Positions 1-7,794 of a stretch of 64,000 bases of DNA are shown here, piece after piece. The stretch spans positions 4,340,001 to 4,404,000 of the forward strand of contig NZ_AP024660.1 of assembly GCF_019977395.1 (NCBI RefSeq). The letters are read 5' to 3'. Each line of letters starts with the position of its first letter. The first letter of the stretch is position 1. Both the position numbers and the translations under genes were made by a program. This stretch comes from Arthrobacter sp. NicSoilC5. Lineage in GTDB: Bacteria > Actinomycetota > Actinomycetes > Actinomycetales > Micrococcaceae. The notes below the pieces were generated by a model. The model ran no database searches, was not told the DNA's origin, and was given only the letters and a program-made list of their open reading frames with translations.

Positions 1-1536
1 GCGGCAGGCGTCCTGATTCTTGCCGGCGGCGGAGCTGTAGTGGCCGCCGGATCGCTGATGCCCGAGCCCGCCTCCAGCCGGACGGTACCGGCGGCCGAAG
101 CCGCTGTTCCCGCGGGGGCCAGCCTCGGCGTGTGTCCGGGCCCTGCACGGCTGCTGGAGGGCACCGAGGCCGGCACCGATGCCCAGTTCCGGCCCGAGTC
201 GGCCACTGCGGCAACCCGGGTGAGTGCGGCAGTGCTCAGCGCCGGAGGTGTGCTGCCGGGGAGCCGGCTGGCGCACCTGGATGGGACAGCCGCCGTCGAC
301 ATCGCCAAGGACCCGGGTCCGGCGCCCACCCCCGGAGCCCCCCAGGAGCTCCGTGCCGCAGTGGTGGCGGACCGCACCGTGGACCAGGTGAACGTCCTGA
401 GCGCCAACGCCGTGGCAAACCAGAATGCGTCCGCCGCCGGCGCCATGAAATACACGGCCACCGACGGCGACCTGCAGGGCAGTGCTGCGGCTACCTGCGT
501 GCAACCCTCGAACGACCAATGGCTGGCGGGTGCCAGCACCACGGTTGGCCGCACCTCCATCCTGGCGCTGACCAATGCCTCCAGCACACCAGCCACGGTG
601 AGCCTTGAACTGTTCGGTTCGGGCGGCCAAATCCAGGCGCCCGGCAGCCGGGGCCTGCTGGTGGCACCCGGCACCACACGCAGCGTAGTCCTCGCCGGCC
701 TCGCACCCAACGAGTCCCAGCTCAGCGTGCACGTCCGCAGCGCCGGTGGACCGGTTGCAGCCTCCATCCAGCAAAGCTTCCTGCGCGGCCTTACCCCGGG
801 CGGGGTGGACTACATCAGCCCCGGGACTGCCCCCGCGGTCCGCCAGGTGATGACAGGAGTGGACATCCAGGACCCCGCCGGACTCGCTGCCCTGACGGCA
901 CAGCCCGGCTACCGTGACGCCGGGCCGGCCCTCGAACTGACCGTTCCCGGCGCCTCCGATGCTGTGGTGGAAATCAAGCTGTACGGACGGGACGGCCAGC
1001 ACGCGCTTCCCTCCGGCGGGGTCATCACCGCAAAAGCCGGTTCAACCACCGAGGTGTCGCTGGCCGGGGTTCCCGCCGGGCAGTACACGGTAGCCGCCTC
1101 ATCCGACGTCTCCTTCCTCGCCGGCGCACGGATGAGCCGCGGGCTCCAGGCGGGACAAGCCTCGGATGTGGCGTGGGCGGCATCGGCAGTGCGGCTCGGC
1201 AGCCAGCACGTGGTTCCCGTCCCCAAGGGCGGCCAGCGCCAGCTGGTGTTCGGGGTCCTGGATACCAGGGCCACCATTACCTATGCCCCCATCACGGCTG
1301 ACGGAAAGGTGCGTGCCGCGGCCTCGGCAGACATAGCGGGCGGCACCACGGCCTCCATCAGCATTCCTGCCCAGGCCGAGGGCGCGGACGTCGTTGGCTA
1401 TGTGGTCTCCGCCTCCGGTGACGCCGCCTATGGGGCGGTGCTCGTGGGGCAGGATGGCCGCAACGATGTTTCCTCCCTGGCCTTCCTGGCTGCTGCTGCC
1501 GGCCAGGAAACGGTGCCGGTCACACTGGGTTACTAA
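1..1536 (+). CDS. DUF5719 family envelope protein, 5' end outside window
   Basis: The frame is open from base 1 and ends in TAA at 1536, so the true start lies left of the window; a GTG at 40 is internal. The first visible residues (AAGVLILAGGGAVVAAG) are hydrophobic and look like the end of a membrane anchor. What follows is an Ala/Gly/Thr-rich, probably beta-rich exported region of about 480 residues with a CPGPARLLEG motif just after the anchor, as in DUF5719 proteins. No catalytic motif is visible. In actinobacteria this family often sits by the metallopeptidase/DUF3499 genes, as here. Function is unknown; an extracytoplasmic, membrane-tethered role is inferred. Confidence 0.8.
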   Translation, partial: AAGVLILAGGGAVVAAGSLMPEPASSRTVPAAEAAVPAGASLGVCPGPARLLEGTEAGTDAQFRPESATAATRVSAAVLSAGGVLPGSRLAHLDGTAAVDIAKDPGPAPTPGAPQELRAAVVADRTVDQVNVLSANAVANQNASAAGAMKYTATDGDLQGSAAATCVQPSNDQWLAGASTTVGRTSILALTNASSTPATVSLELFGSGGQIQAPGSRGLLVAPGTTRSVVLAGLAPNESQLSVHVRSAGGPVAASIQQSFLRGLTPGGVDYISPGTAPAVRQVMTGVDIQDPAGLAALTAQPGYRDAGPALELTVPGASDAVVEIKLYGRDGQHALPSGGVITAKAGSTTEVSLAGVPAGQYTVAASSDVSFLAGARMSRGLQAGQASDVAWAASAVRLGSQHVVPVPKGGQRQLVFGVLDTRATITYAPITADGKVRAAASADIAGGTTASISIPAQAEGADVVGYVVSASGDAAYGAVLVGQDGRNDVSSLAFLAAAAGQETVPVTLGY

Positions 1537-1550
1537 GGCGGCCCCGGCTC

Positions 1551-1599
1551 CTAAGGCCGGGGCAGAGGTCCGGCTACTAAGGCCGGGGCAGAGGTCCGG
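1551..1599. repeat. Tandem direct repeat, 26-bp period
   Basis: Two identical 23-nt copies (1551-1573 and 1577-1599) beginning CTAAGGCCGGGG sit head to tail just after the DUF5719 stop. A partial CTAAGGC copy overlaps the stop codon at 1533. They lie between convergent genes and leave no room for another gene. They may be a duplicated 3' end of no function. Confidence 0.7.
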
Positions 1600-1617
1600 G
1601 TTCTGCGTGTGGCCGGT

Positions 1618-2130
1618 TCAGTAGCGGCGGCGGTACACGGGATCCAGGGTCTCCGGTGCCACGCCAAGCATTTCCGCCGTGTGTTCCACCACCACGTCGT
1701 GGACCAGGTCCTGGAGCTCTTCGACGCTGGAGCACGCCTGTTCCACCACGCGCCGGTACACCGTAATCATGGGTCCGTCCTCGCCTGCGGCGGGGGTGTA
1801 GGAGCCCATGGGTGGCGTGGAGGCATTCGCCGCCAGCTGCTCGAGGTCCGGCGGGATTTCATCCACGCCAAACCGTACGCCGTCCAGGGTCTTGCCCCAG
1901 ATGTCGTGCAGCCGCTGGGCTGAGTCCAGCACCATGTCGTCGAAGCGGTCGGCGCGCGTGCGGTATCCGGGATGGGTGGGCAGCATCACCTCGCCGCGGA
2001 GGCCGCGGCCGTGCCGGTTCCGGCGCCGCCTGGAGAAGCTCCTGCCGGCGGTTTCCACGCCCGATGCCGCGGGGGCATCCGGGTCAGCCAACCGGACCGA
2101 AAAACCTGATTCATGGTTCGATGACTGCAT
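1618..2130 (-). CDS. Metallopeptidase (zincin) family protein with degenerate active site
   Basis: A 170-residue protein of the small zincin-like family (PF06262 type) found next to DUF3499 in actinobacteria. The start chosen is ATG at 2130 (MQSSNHESG); an upstream in-frame start at 2157 is less likely. An Arg-rich stretch lies near residue 40, followed by HPGYRTRADRFDDMV and a DTMVLDSAQ-like helix. The family zinc motif HExxH is not intact: the equivalent stretch reads VVVEHTAEMLG, so metal-dependent proteolysis is doubtful. It is convergent with the DUF5719 gene and divergent from DUF3499. Family assignment rests on length, neighbours and the conserved C-terminal half. Confidence 0.75.
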   Translation of the reverse strand: MQSSNHESGFSVRLADPDAPAASGVETAGRSFSRRRRNRHGRGLRGEVMLPTHPGYRTRADRFDDMVLDSAQRLHDIWGKTLDGVRFGVDEIPPDLEQLAANASTPPMGSYTPAAGEDGPMITVYRRVVEQACSSVEELQDLVHDVVVEHTAEMLGVAPETLDPVYRRRY

Positions 2131-2234
2131 ACATCGACTGTAAACCCGGGGGAGCATTTACGCGATACATCCCCTCTGCTCCGGGGGCGCGTCGGGCCCT
2201 GCCCGCAATGCACGGGTTTTGGGTGCCGAAGGGG

Positions 2235-2240
2235 TAGTCT
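2235..2240 (+). promoter_or_regulatory. -10 hexamer (TAGTCT) for DUF3499, probable leaderless start
   Basis: TAGTCT lies 8 nt before the GTG at 2249, with no Shine-Dalgarno sequence between. This fits the actinobacterial TANNNT pattern for leaderless mRNA. Confidence 0.45.
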
Positions 2241-2248
2241 GTGATGTC

Positions 2249-2635
2249 GTGGGAGCTATCCGTCAATGTTCAAGGTCTGCCTGCCGCCAGTCGGCGGTAG
2301 CCACCCTGACGTACGTGTACGCGGACTCCACCGCCGTCCTGGGTCCGCTCGCCACCTATGCCGAACCGCACTGCTACGACCTCTGCGAGCAGCACGCTGA
2401 TTCTTTGACGGTGCCCCGCGGCTGGGAGGTGCTGCGCCTTGCCATGCCGTCCACCCCGCAGCAGCCTGGACCCGATGACCTGCTGGCGCTGGCCAACGCT
2501 GTTCGCGACGCCGCAGCCCTCCCTCCGGAGTCCCAGGCGCCTGCCCAGCGGGCACACCATTCCGCCCTGGAAGCTCCGGCCGGCACCGAAGGCGCACGTC
2601 GGGGGCACCTGCGGGTCCTCCGGGAACCTTCCTGA
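2249..2635 (+). CDS. DUF3499 family protein
   Basis: A 128-residue protein starting at GTG 2249 (VGAIRQCSRSACRQ). The start is chosen because the family begins with this Cys-rich block and a -10 hexamer sits just upstream. Four cysteines, two in QCSRSAC and two in HCYDLC, look like a small zinc-binding site; TYVYADSTAVLGPLA between them is the family hallmark. The C-terminal third is low complexity and variable. This is the family of M. tuberculosis Rv3258c, of unknown function, which accompanies cell-wall mannose genes there. The Trm112 gene follows after 79 bp. Confidence 0.85.
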   Translation: MGAIRQCSRSACRQSAVATLTYVYADSTAVLGPLATYAEPHCYDLCEQHADSLTVPRGWEVLRLAMPSTPQQPGPDDLLALANAVRDAAALPPESQAPAQRAHHSALEAPAGTEGARRGHLRVLREPS

Positions 2636-2714
2636 GCCCCATCTGGCGGTAGGCTGGAAGCTGCACATCTTTTCCGCTACCGGCGCGAGCGCGCCCGCCA
2701 GGGAGCATGAACAA

Positions 2715-2942
2715 ATGCCAAAGATCAGTCCCGAGCTGTTGTCCGTCCTGCGTTGCCCCGTGACCGGCTCGCCCCTGGTCCAGGAGGGGGAGGAGCTGGT
2801 GGCCACCGCCGCCGGGGATACGGGCGTCAGGAACCGGTACGCCATCGAGGACGGGATCCCTTTGCTGCTGCCTCCGGAGCTGCTGGCTGCAGCAGCCTCG
2901 GCAGGTTCCGACCAGCACGATCCCGCTGCGGCAGGGCACTAG
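2715..2942 (+). CDS. Trm112 family protein
   Basis: A 75-residue protein beginning MPKISPELLSVLRCPVTG, with a GGGAGC ribosome-binding site 6 nt before ATG 2715. It carries the Trm112 core: one Cys-Pro knuckle near residue 14, then RYAIEDGIPLLLPPE, the classic I-x-DGIP-x-LLP strand. Relatives with four cysteines bind zinc and activate methyltransferases; only one Cys remains here, so zinc binding is unlikely. It lies 75 bp ahead of ahcY. Co-transcription is inferred from spacing, and a link to methylation is suggested only by the family. Confidence 0.85.
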   Translation: MPKISPELLSVLRCPVTGSPLVQEGEELVATAAGDTGVRNRYAIEDGIPLLLPPELLAAAASAGSDQHDPAAAGH

Positions 2943-3017
2943 TTCACCTGCCTCCGCACGCACAGAAACAGCAGCACGGGGACTGGACCAGGACCCGGAC
3001 CAAGCAAAGGACCACCC

Positions 3018-4484
3018 ATGACTTTTGACTACAAAGTTGCCGACATCTCCCTGGCGGAAGCCGGGCGGCACCAGATCCGCCTGGCCGAGCACGAAATGCC
3101 CGGCCTGATGTCCCTCCGCGAGGAGTTCGGCCCCACCCAGCCGCTCAAGGGCGCCCGCATTGCCGGTTCCCTGCACATGACGGTGCAGACCGCCGTGCTG
3201 ATCGAAACCCTCACGGCACTGGGCGCCGAGGTCCGCTGGGCCTCCTGCAACATCTTCTCCACCCAGGACGAAGCCGCCGCGGCTGTGGTGGTAGGCAAGG
3301 GCACCGTTGAGGATCCGCAGGGCGTGCCGGTGTTCGCCTGGAAGGGCGAAACCCTTGAGGAATACTGGTGGACGGCCGAGCAGATCCTCACCTGGCCCGG
3401 AGCTGAGACCAACCCCGAGCTCGGTCCCAACATGATCCTGGACGACGGCGGCGACGCCACCATGCTGGTGCACAAGGGTGTCGAGTTCGAAGCCGTTGGC
3501 AACGTTCCCTCCGCGGATCCCGAGGATTCGGAGGAATACGGCATCTTCCTCGACGTGCTGCGCCGTTCCCTGGCCGCGGACGCGAAGAAGTGGACCCGGA
3601 CCGCTGCCACGATCAGGGGCGTCAGCGAGGAAACCACCACCGGCGTCCACCGCCTTTACCAGCTGGCTGACCAGGGCAAGCTGCTCTTCCCCGCCATCAA
3701 CGTCAACGACTCCGTGACCAAGAGCAAGTTCGACAACAAGTACGGCATCCGCCACTCCCTGCCCGACGGCATCAACCGGGCCACGGATGTGCTCATGGGC
3801 GGCAAGGTAGCCGTCGTATGCGGCTATGGCGACGTGGGCAAGGGCGCCGCCGAGGCCCTCCGCGGCCAGGGTTCGCGCGTGATCGTCACCGAGATCGACC
3901 CCATCTGCGCGCTGCAGGCAGCCATGGACGGCTACCAGGTGGCCAAGCTGGAATCCGTCCTGGCGCAGGGCGACATCTTCATCACCACCACGGGCAACAA
4001 GGACGTCATCCTGGCCGAGCACATGGCCGGCATGAAGAACAAGGCCATCGTGGGCAACATCGGCCACTTCGACAACGAAATCGACATTGCCGGGCTGGGC
4101 CGCATCCCGGGCGTCAAAAAGGTCGAAATCAAGCCGCAGGTCCACGAGTGGGTCTTCGACGAAGGCAGTGCCACCGAACGGTCCATCATTGTCCTGTCCG
4201 AAGGCCGCCTGCTCAACCTCGGCAACGCCACGGGCCACCCGTCCTTCGTCATGAGCAACTCCTTCGCCAACCAGACCATTGCCCAGATCGAGCTGTGGAC
4301 CAAACGGGACCAGCACGAGTATGAGAACAAGGTCTACGTCCTGCCCAAGGTCCTGGATGAAAAGGTGGCGCGGCTGCACCTGGACGCCCTGGGCGTGGAG
4401 CTCACCGAGCTGAGCAAGGACCAGGCGGAGTACCTGGACATCGATGTGGCCGGCCCTTACAAGCCGGAGCACTATCGTTACTGA
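3018..4484 (+). CDS. ahcY: Adenosylhomocysteinase (S-adenosyl-L-homocysteine hydrolase)
   Basis: A 488-residue cytosolic enzyme that splits S-adenosylhomocysteine into adenosine and homocysteine, relieving product inhibition of methyltransferases. The length is normal for bacterial AhcY. Visible landmarks are the substrate domain ([16 protein letters not shown], near residue 55), the NAD-binding loop [17 protein letters not shown] (about 268-284), [11 protein letters not shown] (about 345-355), [10 protein letters not shown] and the family C-terminus [12 protein letters not shown] 3018 is preceded by AAAGGA. A strong hairpin terminator follows immediately. The upstream gap is only 75 bp and shows no SAH-riboswitch core. 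Confidence 0.97.
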   Translation: MTFDYKVADISLAEAGRHQIRLAEHEMPGLMSLREEFGPTQPLKGARIAGSLHMTVQTAVLIETLTALGAEVRWASCNIFSTQDEAAAAVVVGKGTVEDPQGVPVFAWKGETLEEYWWTAEQILTWPGAETNPELGPNMILDDGGDATMLVHKGVEFEAVGNVPSADPEDSEEYGIFLDVLRRSLAADAKKWTRTAATIRGVSEETTTGVHRLYQLADQGKLLFPAINVNDSVTKSKFDNKYGIRHSLPDGINRATDVLMGGKVAVVCGYGDVGKGAAEALRGQGSRVIVTEIDPICALQAAMDGYQVAKLESVLAQGDIFITTTGNKDVILAEHMAGMKNKAIVGNIGHFDNEIDIAGLGRIPGVKKVEIKPQVHEWVFDEGSATERSIIVLSEGRLLNLGNATGHPSFVMSNSFANQTIAQIELWTKRDQHEYENKVYVLPKVLDEKVARLHLDALGVELTELSKDQAEYLDIDVAGPYKPEHYRY

Positions 4485-4492
4485 GACGTAAG

Positions 4493-4528
4493 GGCCCGGG
4501 CGCGTTCAAGCGCCCGGGCCGTTATTTT
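4493..4528 (+). terminator. Intrinsic terminator after ahcY
   Basis: A perfect 11-bp GC stem (4493-4503 with 4510-4520), six-base loop GTTCAA, followed by GTTATTTTCT. It is a textbook Rho-independent signal placed 9 nt after the ahcY stop. Confidence 0.85.
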
Positions 4529-4535
4529 CTGCACG

Positions 4536-4541
4536 TAGGAT
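4536..4541 (+). promoter_or_regulatory. -10 hexamer (TAGGAT) for the L,D-transpeptidase, probable leaderless start
   Basis: TAGGAT lies 7 nt before ATG 4549 and directly after the ahcY terminator. There is no Shine-Dalgarno sequence. Confidence 0.5.
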
Positions 4542-4548
4542 CGAAAAC

Positions 4549-5787
4549 ATGGAGCCTGATGTAAAGCCCCGCCGCAGGGGGAGCGCCAAGAAAGTCCTTG
4601 CCGTGGCCGCCGTGTGTGTCCTGGCTGCCGTTGGCGGGGTTTTCGCAGCCGTCGCTCCAGGCCTTGCGGGCGGACCCCTGGAATCCGAGGCAGGCTCCGC
4701 ACTGCGGACATCGCCGGGCATTGCATCGCCCGTTGTGCCGCCGGTCAAGCTTGACGCGGCCCCGGCCAACGGTGCCAAGCAGGTCAATCCCGCCGCCCCA
4801 GTGTCGCTGAAGGTAGGCAACGGGATCATCCAGCGCGTCACCCTCGCCAGCACCGGCGGGAAGACCATTGACGGCAGCATTGACGCCAGTGGGACGTCGT
4901 GGTCCGCCACGGCTCCCTTGGAGTTCAACACCGAGTACAGCTACACGTACGTGGTCAAGGACTCTGCAGGGCGCGAAACCAGCACCACCCAGTCCTTCAA
5001 TACCGTCTCCAGCTCGCATGAGGCGGACGCCGCCATCTATCCGCTGAACGGCATGAAGGTTGGCGTCGGCCAGCCCCTGCAGATCATCTTCAGTGAGCCC
5101 GTGACCAACCGTGCCGCCGTCGAAAAGGCCATCAAGGTCACCACCACGGCAGGACAGGCCGGGGCATTCCACTGGTACAGCGACACCATGGTCCGGTACC
5201 GGCCCGAAAACTTCTGGGCGGCGAACTCCACCATCACCATGGACATGCAGCTCTTCGGCGTCGACCTTGGAAACGGGCAGATCGGGAACTTCAATAAGAA
5301 GGTGAACGTCAACATTGGGGACAAGAAGGTGGCCATCGCGGACGCCACAGCCCACACGTTCACGCTGAGCGTCAACGACCAGCCCGTCAAGACGCTCCCC
5401 GTCAGCATGGGGGACAAGCGCTTCCCGTCCGCCAAGGGATACGCGGTGCTGATGGAGAAGAACCGGTTCGACCACTTCAGGGCTGCCAGCATCGGCCTGA
5501 AACCGGATGACCCCGCCTACTACGGTGAGGCCGACGTCGAATACACCATCCGCCTCACGCTGAGCGGCGCCTACATCCACCAGGCACTCGAGTCTGCCTA
5601 TCCGTATATCGGGAACACCAATGTGTCCCACGGCTGCATCGGGTTCCTTCCGGACGGGGCAGCCTGGGTGTTCGACAACATGGGAACCGGCGACGTCGTC
5701 CAGATCATCAACACAGAGGGTGACTACGCGGCGAACACCGACGGGTATGGCGACTGGAACATTCCCTGGAGCGAGTACGACAACTAA
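4549..5787 (+). CDS. L,D-transpeptidase with Ig-like domains
   Basis: A 412-residue membrane-anchored cell-wall enzyme. The N-terminus is basic (PRRRGSAKK) then has one hydrophobic segment (about residues 14-38), giving an extracytoplasmic protein. Two Ig-like modules (about 60-155 and 160-265) precede a YkuD catalytic domain with the motif SHGCIGF; its Cys, near residue 362, is the expected nucleophile. Such enzymes form 3-3 peptidoglycan cross-links or attach proteins to the wall. The layout matches the mycobacterial LdtMt2 class. The stop lies 1 bp from the convergent RDD gene. Confidence 0.93.
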   Translation: MEPDVKPRRRGSAKKVLAVAAVCVLAAVGGVFAAVAPGLAGGPLESEAGSALRTSPGIASPVVPPVKLDAAPANGAKQVNPAAPVSLKVGNGIIQRVTLASTGGKTIDGSIDASGTSWSATAPLEFNTEYSYTYVVKDSAGRETSTTQSFNTVSSSHEADAAIYPLNGMKVGVGQPLQIIFSEPVTNRAAVEKAIKVTTTAGQAGAFHWYSDTMVRYRPENFWAANSTITMDMQLFGVDLGNGQIGNFNKKVNVNIGDKKVAIADATAHTFTLSVNDQPVKTLPVSMGDKRFPSAKGYAVLMEKNRFDHFRAASIGLKPDDPAYYGEADVEYTIRLTLSGAYIHQALESAYPYIGNTNVSHGCIGFLPDGAAWVFDNMGTGDVVQIINTEGDYAANTDGYGDWNIPWSEYDN

Positions 5788-5788
5788 G

Positions 5789-6589
5789 TCACTCGGCGAA
5801 GGGCAGGCGCTGCAGCCGCTGGCCGGTCTCCGTGTTCCGCCGGCGTGACTGCGTCAACCTGGTGTACTCCCTGTTCCGGCGTTCAGCGACGACGGCGGCC
5901 AGGTAGTCATCGGGACCGGTCCCGGCCGGCGGGGCGGGTGCCACATGGGCCGACAGTTCCTCGGCGATCGCCTGGGCCATGCCTGTCCTGGAAAGCGGAG
6001 CCATCCGCCCGGCCTGGCGGATAAACTGGGCGGCCCTGCGCGCCGTGGCGTCGGGGATGCGCCCAATGTCCGCCGCGGCAGCCCAGGACTGCAGGTACGG
6101 CGGCACGAAAACCCGGACGGCCGCGTCCGCTGGAACCCGGCTGCGCACAGCGTACGTGCCGGCGAGCAGGTCGCCGAGCCGCCGGGATTTGTCGTTGAAG
6201 AGCGCCACGGCGAGGGCAAGGCCGCCAAACGTCAGGTAAATCTCAAGGAATCCGGTCAGCCCGCGGATCACGGCGTGCCGGAACCGGATGGCGCCCCCGT
6301 CCTCCCGCACCACCCGCAGGCCGGTGGCCAGTTTGCCGAGCGACCGGCCCCGGCTGAGTGTTTCCACCCCCACCGGCACCACCACCAGGCAAAACACGAC
6401 GGCGGCCAGGCCTAGGGCGCGCGCGGCAGCATCGTCCAGGTCAGCGCCGGCGGCGGACAGGCCAATCATGATCAGCACGAGCAGGACCACATGGACGACG
6501 ACGTCGATGACCAGGCCAAGGGCCCGGGCCGCGAAGCTCGCTGGCCGCAGCTCGAGTACTACTGCCTCGCCGGTGATTATCTGGCTCAC
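5789..6589 (-). CDS. RDD family membrane protein
   Basis: A 266-residue integral membrane protein starting at GTG 6589. The N-terminal half holds an RDD domain: ASFAARALGLVIDVVVHVVL, a second helix around residues 55-75, then RGRSLGKLATGLRVVREDGG and a third helix near residue 130. The C-terminal half is a soluble, Arg-rich tail of about 110 residues. It is divergent from a SpoIIM-family gene; RDD-SpoIIM pairs recur in actinobacteria, often near moxR/DUF58 genes, which here lie about 11 kb away. The molecular role is not established; transport or membrane organisation has been suggested for the family. Confidence 0.88.
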   Translation of the reverse strand: MSQIITGEAVVLELRPASFAARALGLVIDVVVHVVLLVLIMIGLSAAGADLDDAAARALGLAAVVFCLVVVPVGVETLSRGRSLGKLATGLRVVREDGGAIRFRHAVIRGLTGFLEIYLTFGGLALAVALFNDKSRRLGDLLAGTYAVRSRVPADAAVRVFVPPYLQSWAAAADIGRIPDATARRAAQFIRQAGRMAPLSRTGMAQAIAEELSAHVAPAPPAGTGPDDYLAAVVAERRNREYTRLTQSRRRNTETGQRLQRLPFAE

Positions 6590-6622
6590 ACTGCGTCCCC
6601 GCCCTTCGCAGCTGCTGGTATG

Positions 6623-6646
6623 GACCGTCCGATGGTGCGGACGGTC
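6623..6646. promoter_or_regulatory. Dyad in the RDD/SpoIIM divergent region
   Basis: A perfect 9-bp inverted repeat (GACCGTCCG at 6623-6631, CGGACGGTC at 6638-6646) with a 6-bp spacer sits between the two divergent starts, about 20 bp upstream of the SpoIIM -10 hexamer. It could be an operator for either gene or a hairpin of no function. Confidence 0.35.
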
Positions 6647-6665
6647 AAAGTCTAATGCCGGGCGC

Positions 6666-6671
6666 TAGGCT
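6666..6671 (+). promoter_or_regulatory. -10 hexamer (TAGGCT) for SpoIIM gene, probable leaderless start
   Basis: TAGGCT ends 6 nt before GTG 6678. No Shine-Dalgarno sequence is present. Confidence 0.5.
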
Positions 6672-6677
6672 GTAGCC

Positions 6678-7670
6678 GTGGACATGGATGCCTTCGCCGC
6701 CGTCAACGCGGACAAATGGGCGCGGCTGCAGGAGCTCGCGGGAAAAGGCCGGCTCACCGGCGCCGAGTCTGACGAGCTGCTGGCGCTGTACCAGTCGACG
6801 TCCGGCCACCTGTCGCTGGTCCGTTCCGTGGCCCCGGAAAGCGGGCTGTCGGCATCCCTCTCAGCCACGCTGGCCCAGGCCAGGACCCGTTTTACCGGGG
6901 CACGGTCCAATGCCATGGCTGACCTTGCCAGGTTCTTCGTGGTGGCACTGCCGGCTGCGCTGTACCGACTGACCTGGCTGACGCTGGCGTGTGGAGCAGC
7001 CTTCGTCCTCATCGCCGCGGCGTATGCGGCATGGATCGGGACGTCACCGGAGGCACTCAGGGCCGTAGCCTCGGAGACCGCCGCCGCCCACTATGTGGAG
7101 CAGGACTTCATCAACTACTACTCGGAGAACCCTGCAGCGTCCTTCGCCGGAGCCGTATGGACCAACAACGCGTGGATCAGTGCGCAGGCCGTGGCCCTGG
7201 GGATTACCGGAGTCTGGGTGCCGATGATCCTGTTCGGCAATGCCCAGGGAGTGGGCATTGCCGCCGGAATCTTCGCGTCCGCCGGGAAATCGGATGTTTT
7301 CTTCAGCTACATCCTGCCGCATGGGCTGATGGAGCTGACCGCCGTCTTTGTGGCCTCGGCCGCGGGCCTGCGGATTTTCTGGGCCATGGTCTCGCCCGGG
7401 CCGCGGACCAGGGGGCGGGCGGTCGCGGAAGAAGGCCGGTCGTTGGTCACGGTGGCCCTGGGGCTGGTCCTCGTACTGTTCGTCTCGGGGCTGGTGGAAG
7501 GCTTTGTCACGCCCAGCCCGCTGCCTGCCTGGGCCAGGATCGGCATCGGCGCGGCAGTCCTCGCCGCGTACTGGATCTACGTCCTGGTGTGGGGCAGGCG
7601 CGCATTCCTCGCCGGGGAACGCGGGGACCTCCGCCGGGAAGACGCGGGCTACACGGAAATCGCTGCCTGA
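6678..7670 (+). CDS. Stage II sporulation protein M (SpoIIM) family membrane protein
   Basis: A 330-residue integral membrane protein from GTG 6678 (VDMDAFAAVNADKWARL). After a cytoplasmic N-terminus with LYQSTSGHLSLVRS, several transmembrane helices follow. The family motif FINYYSENPAASFAGAVWTNN lies near residues 141-160 and LPHGLMELTAVF near residue 213. In endospore formers SpoIIM acts in engulfment, but this lineage does not sporulate, so the homologue must do something else, probably at the membrane together with the divergent RDD protein. Start choice is supported by the leaderless-type -10 upstream. Confidence 0.9.
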   Translation: MDMDAFAAVNADKWARLQELAGKGRLTGAESDELLALYQSTSGHLSLVRSVAPESGLSASLSATLAQARTRFTGARSNAMADLARFFVVALPAALYRLTWLTLACGAAFVLIAAAYAAWIGTSPEALRAVASETAAAHYVEQDFINYYSENPAASFAGAVWTNNAWISAQAVALGITGVWVPMILFGNAQGVGIAAGIFASAGKSDVFFSYILPHGLMELTAVFVASAAGLRIFWAMVSPGPRTRGRAVAEEGRSLVTVALGLVLVLFVSGLVEGFVTPSPLPAWARIGIGAAVLAAYWIYVLVWGRRAFLAGERGDLRREDAGYTEIAA

Positions 7671-7794
7671 ATCGTTGTAATCCTGCCGGGGTGGTTCCTC
7701 GCCCAGCGGAAGTCCCTGACGGTAGGCTCGACAGCAGAATCAATCGCACCGGCGGCATGGGGCCGGTGCGGAACCCAACGGAAGTGACGCTGCT

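Noticed and set aside
2943..3017. Possible SAH riboswitch ahead of ahcY
   Set aside because: The gap is only 75 bp and I could not find the conserved core or pairing expected for an SAH or SAM riboswitch.
2256..4472. A 738-codon open frame antisense to ahcY
   Set aside because: It mirrors the high-GC third codon positions of ahcY, has no recognisable domain, and the plus strand encodes a complete, well-conserved enzyme.
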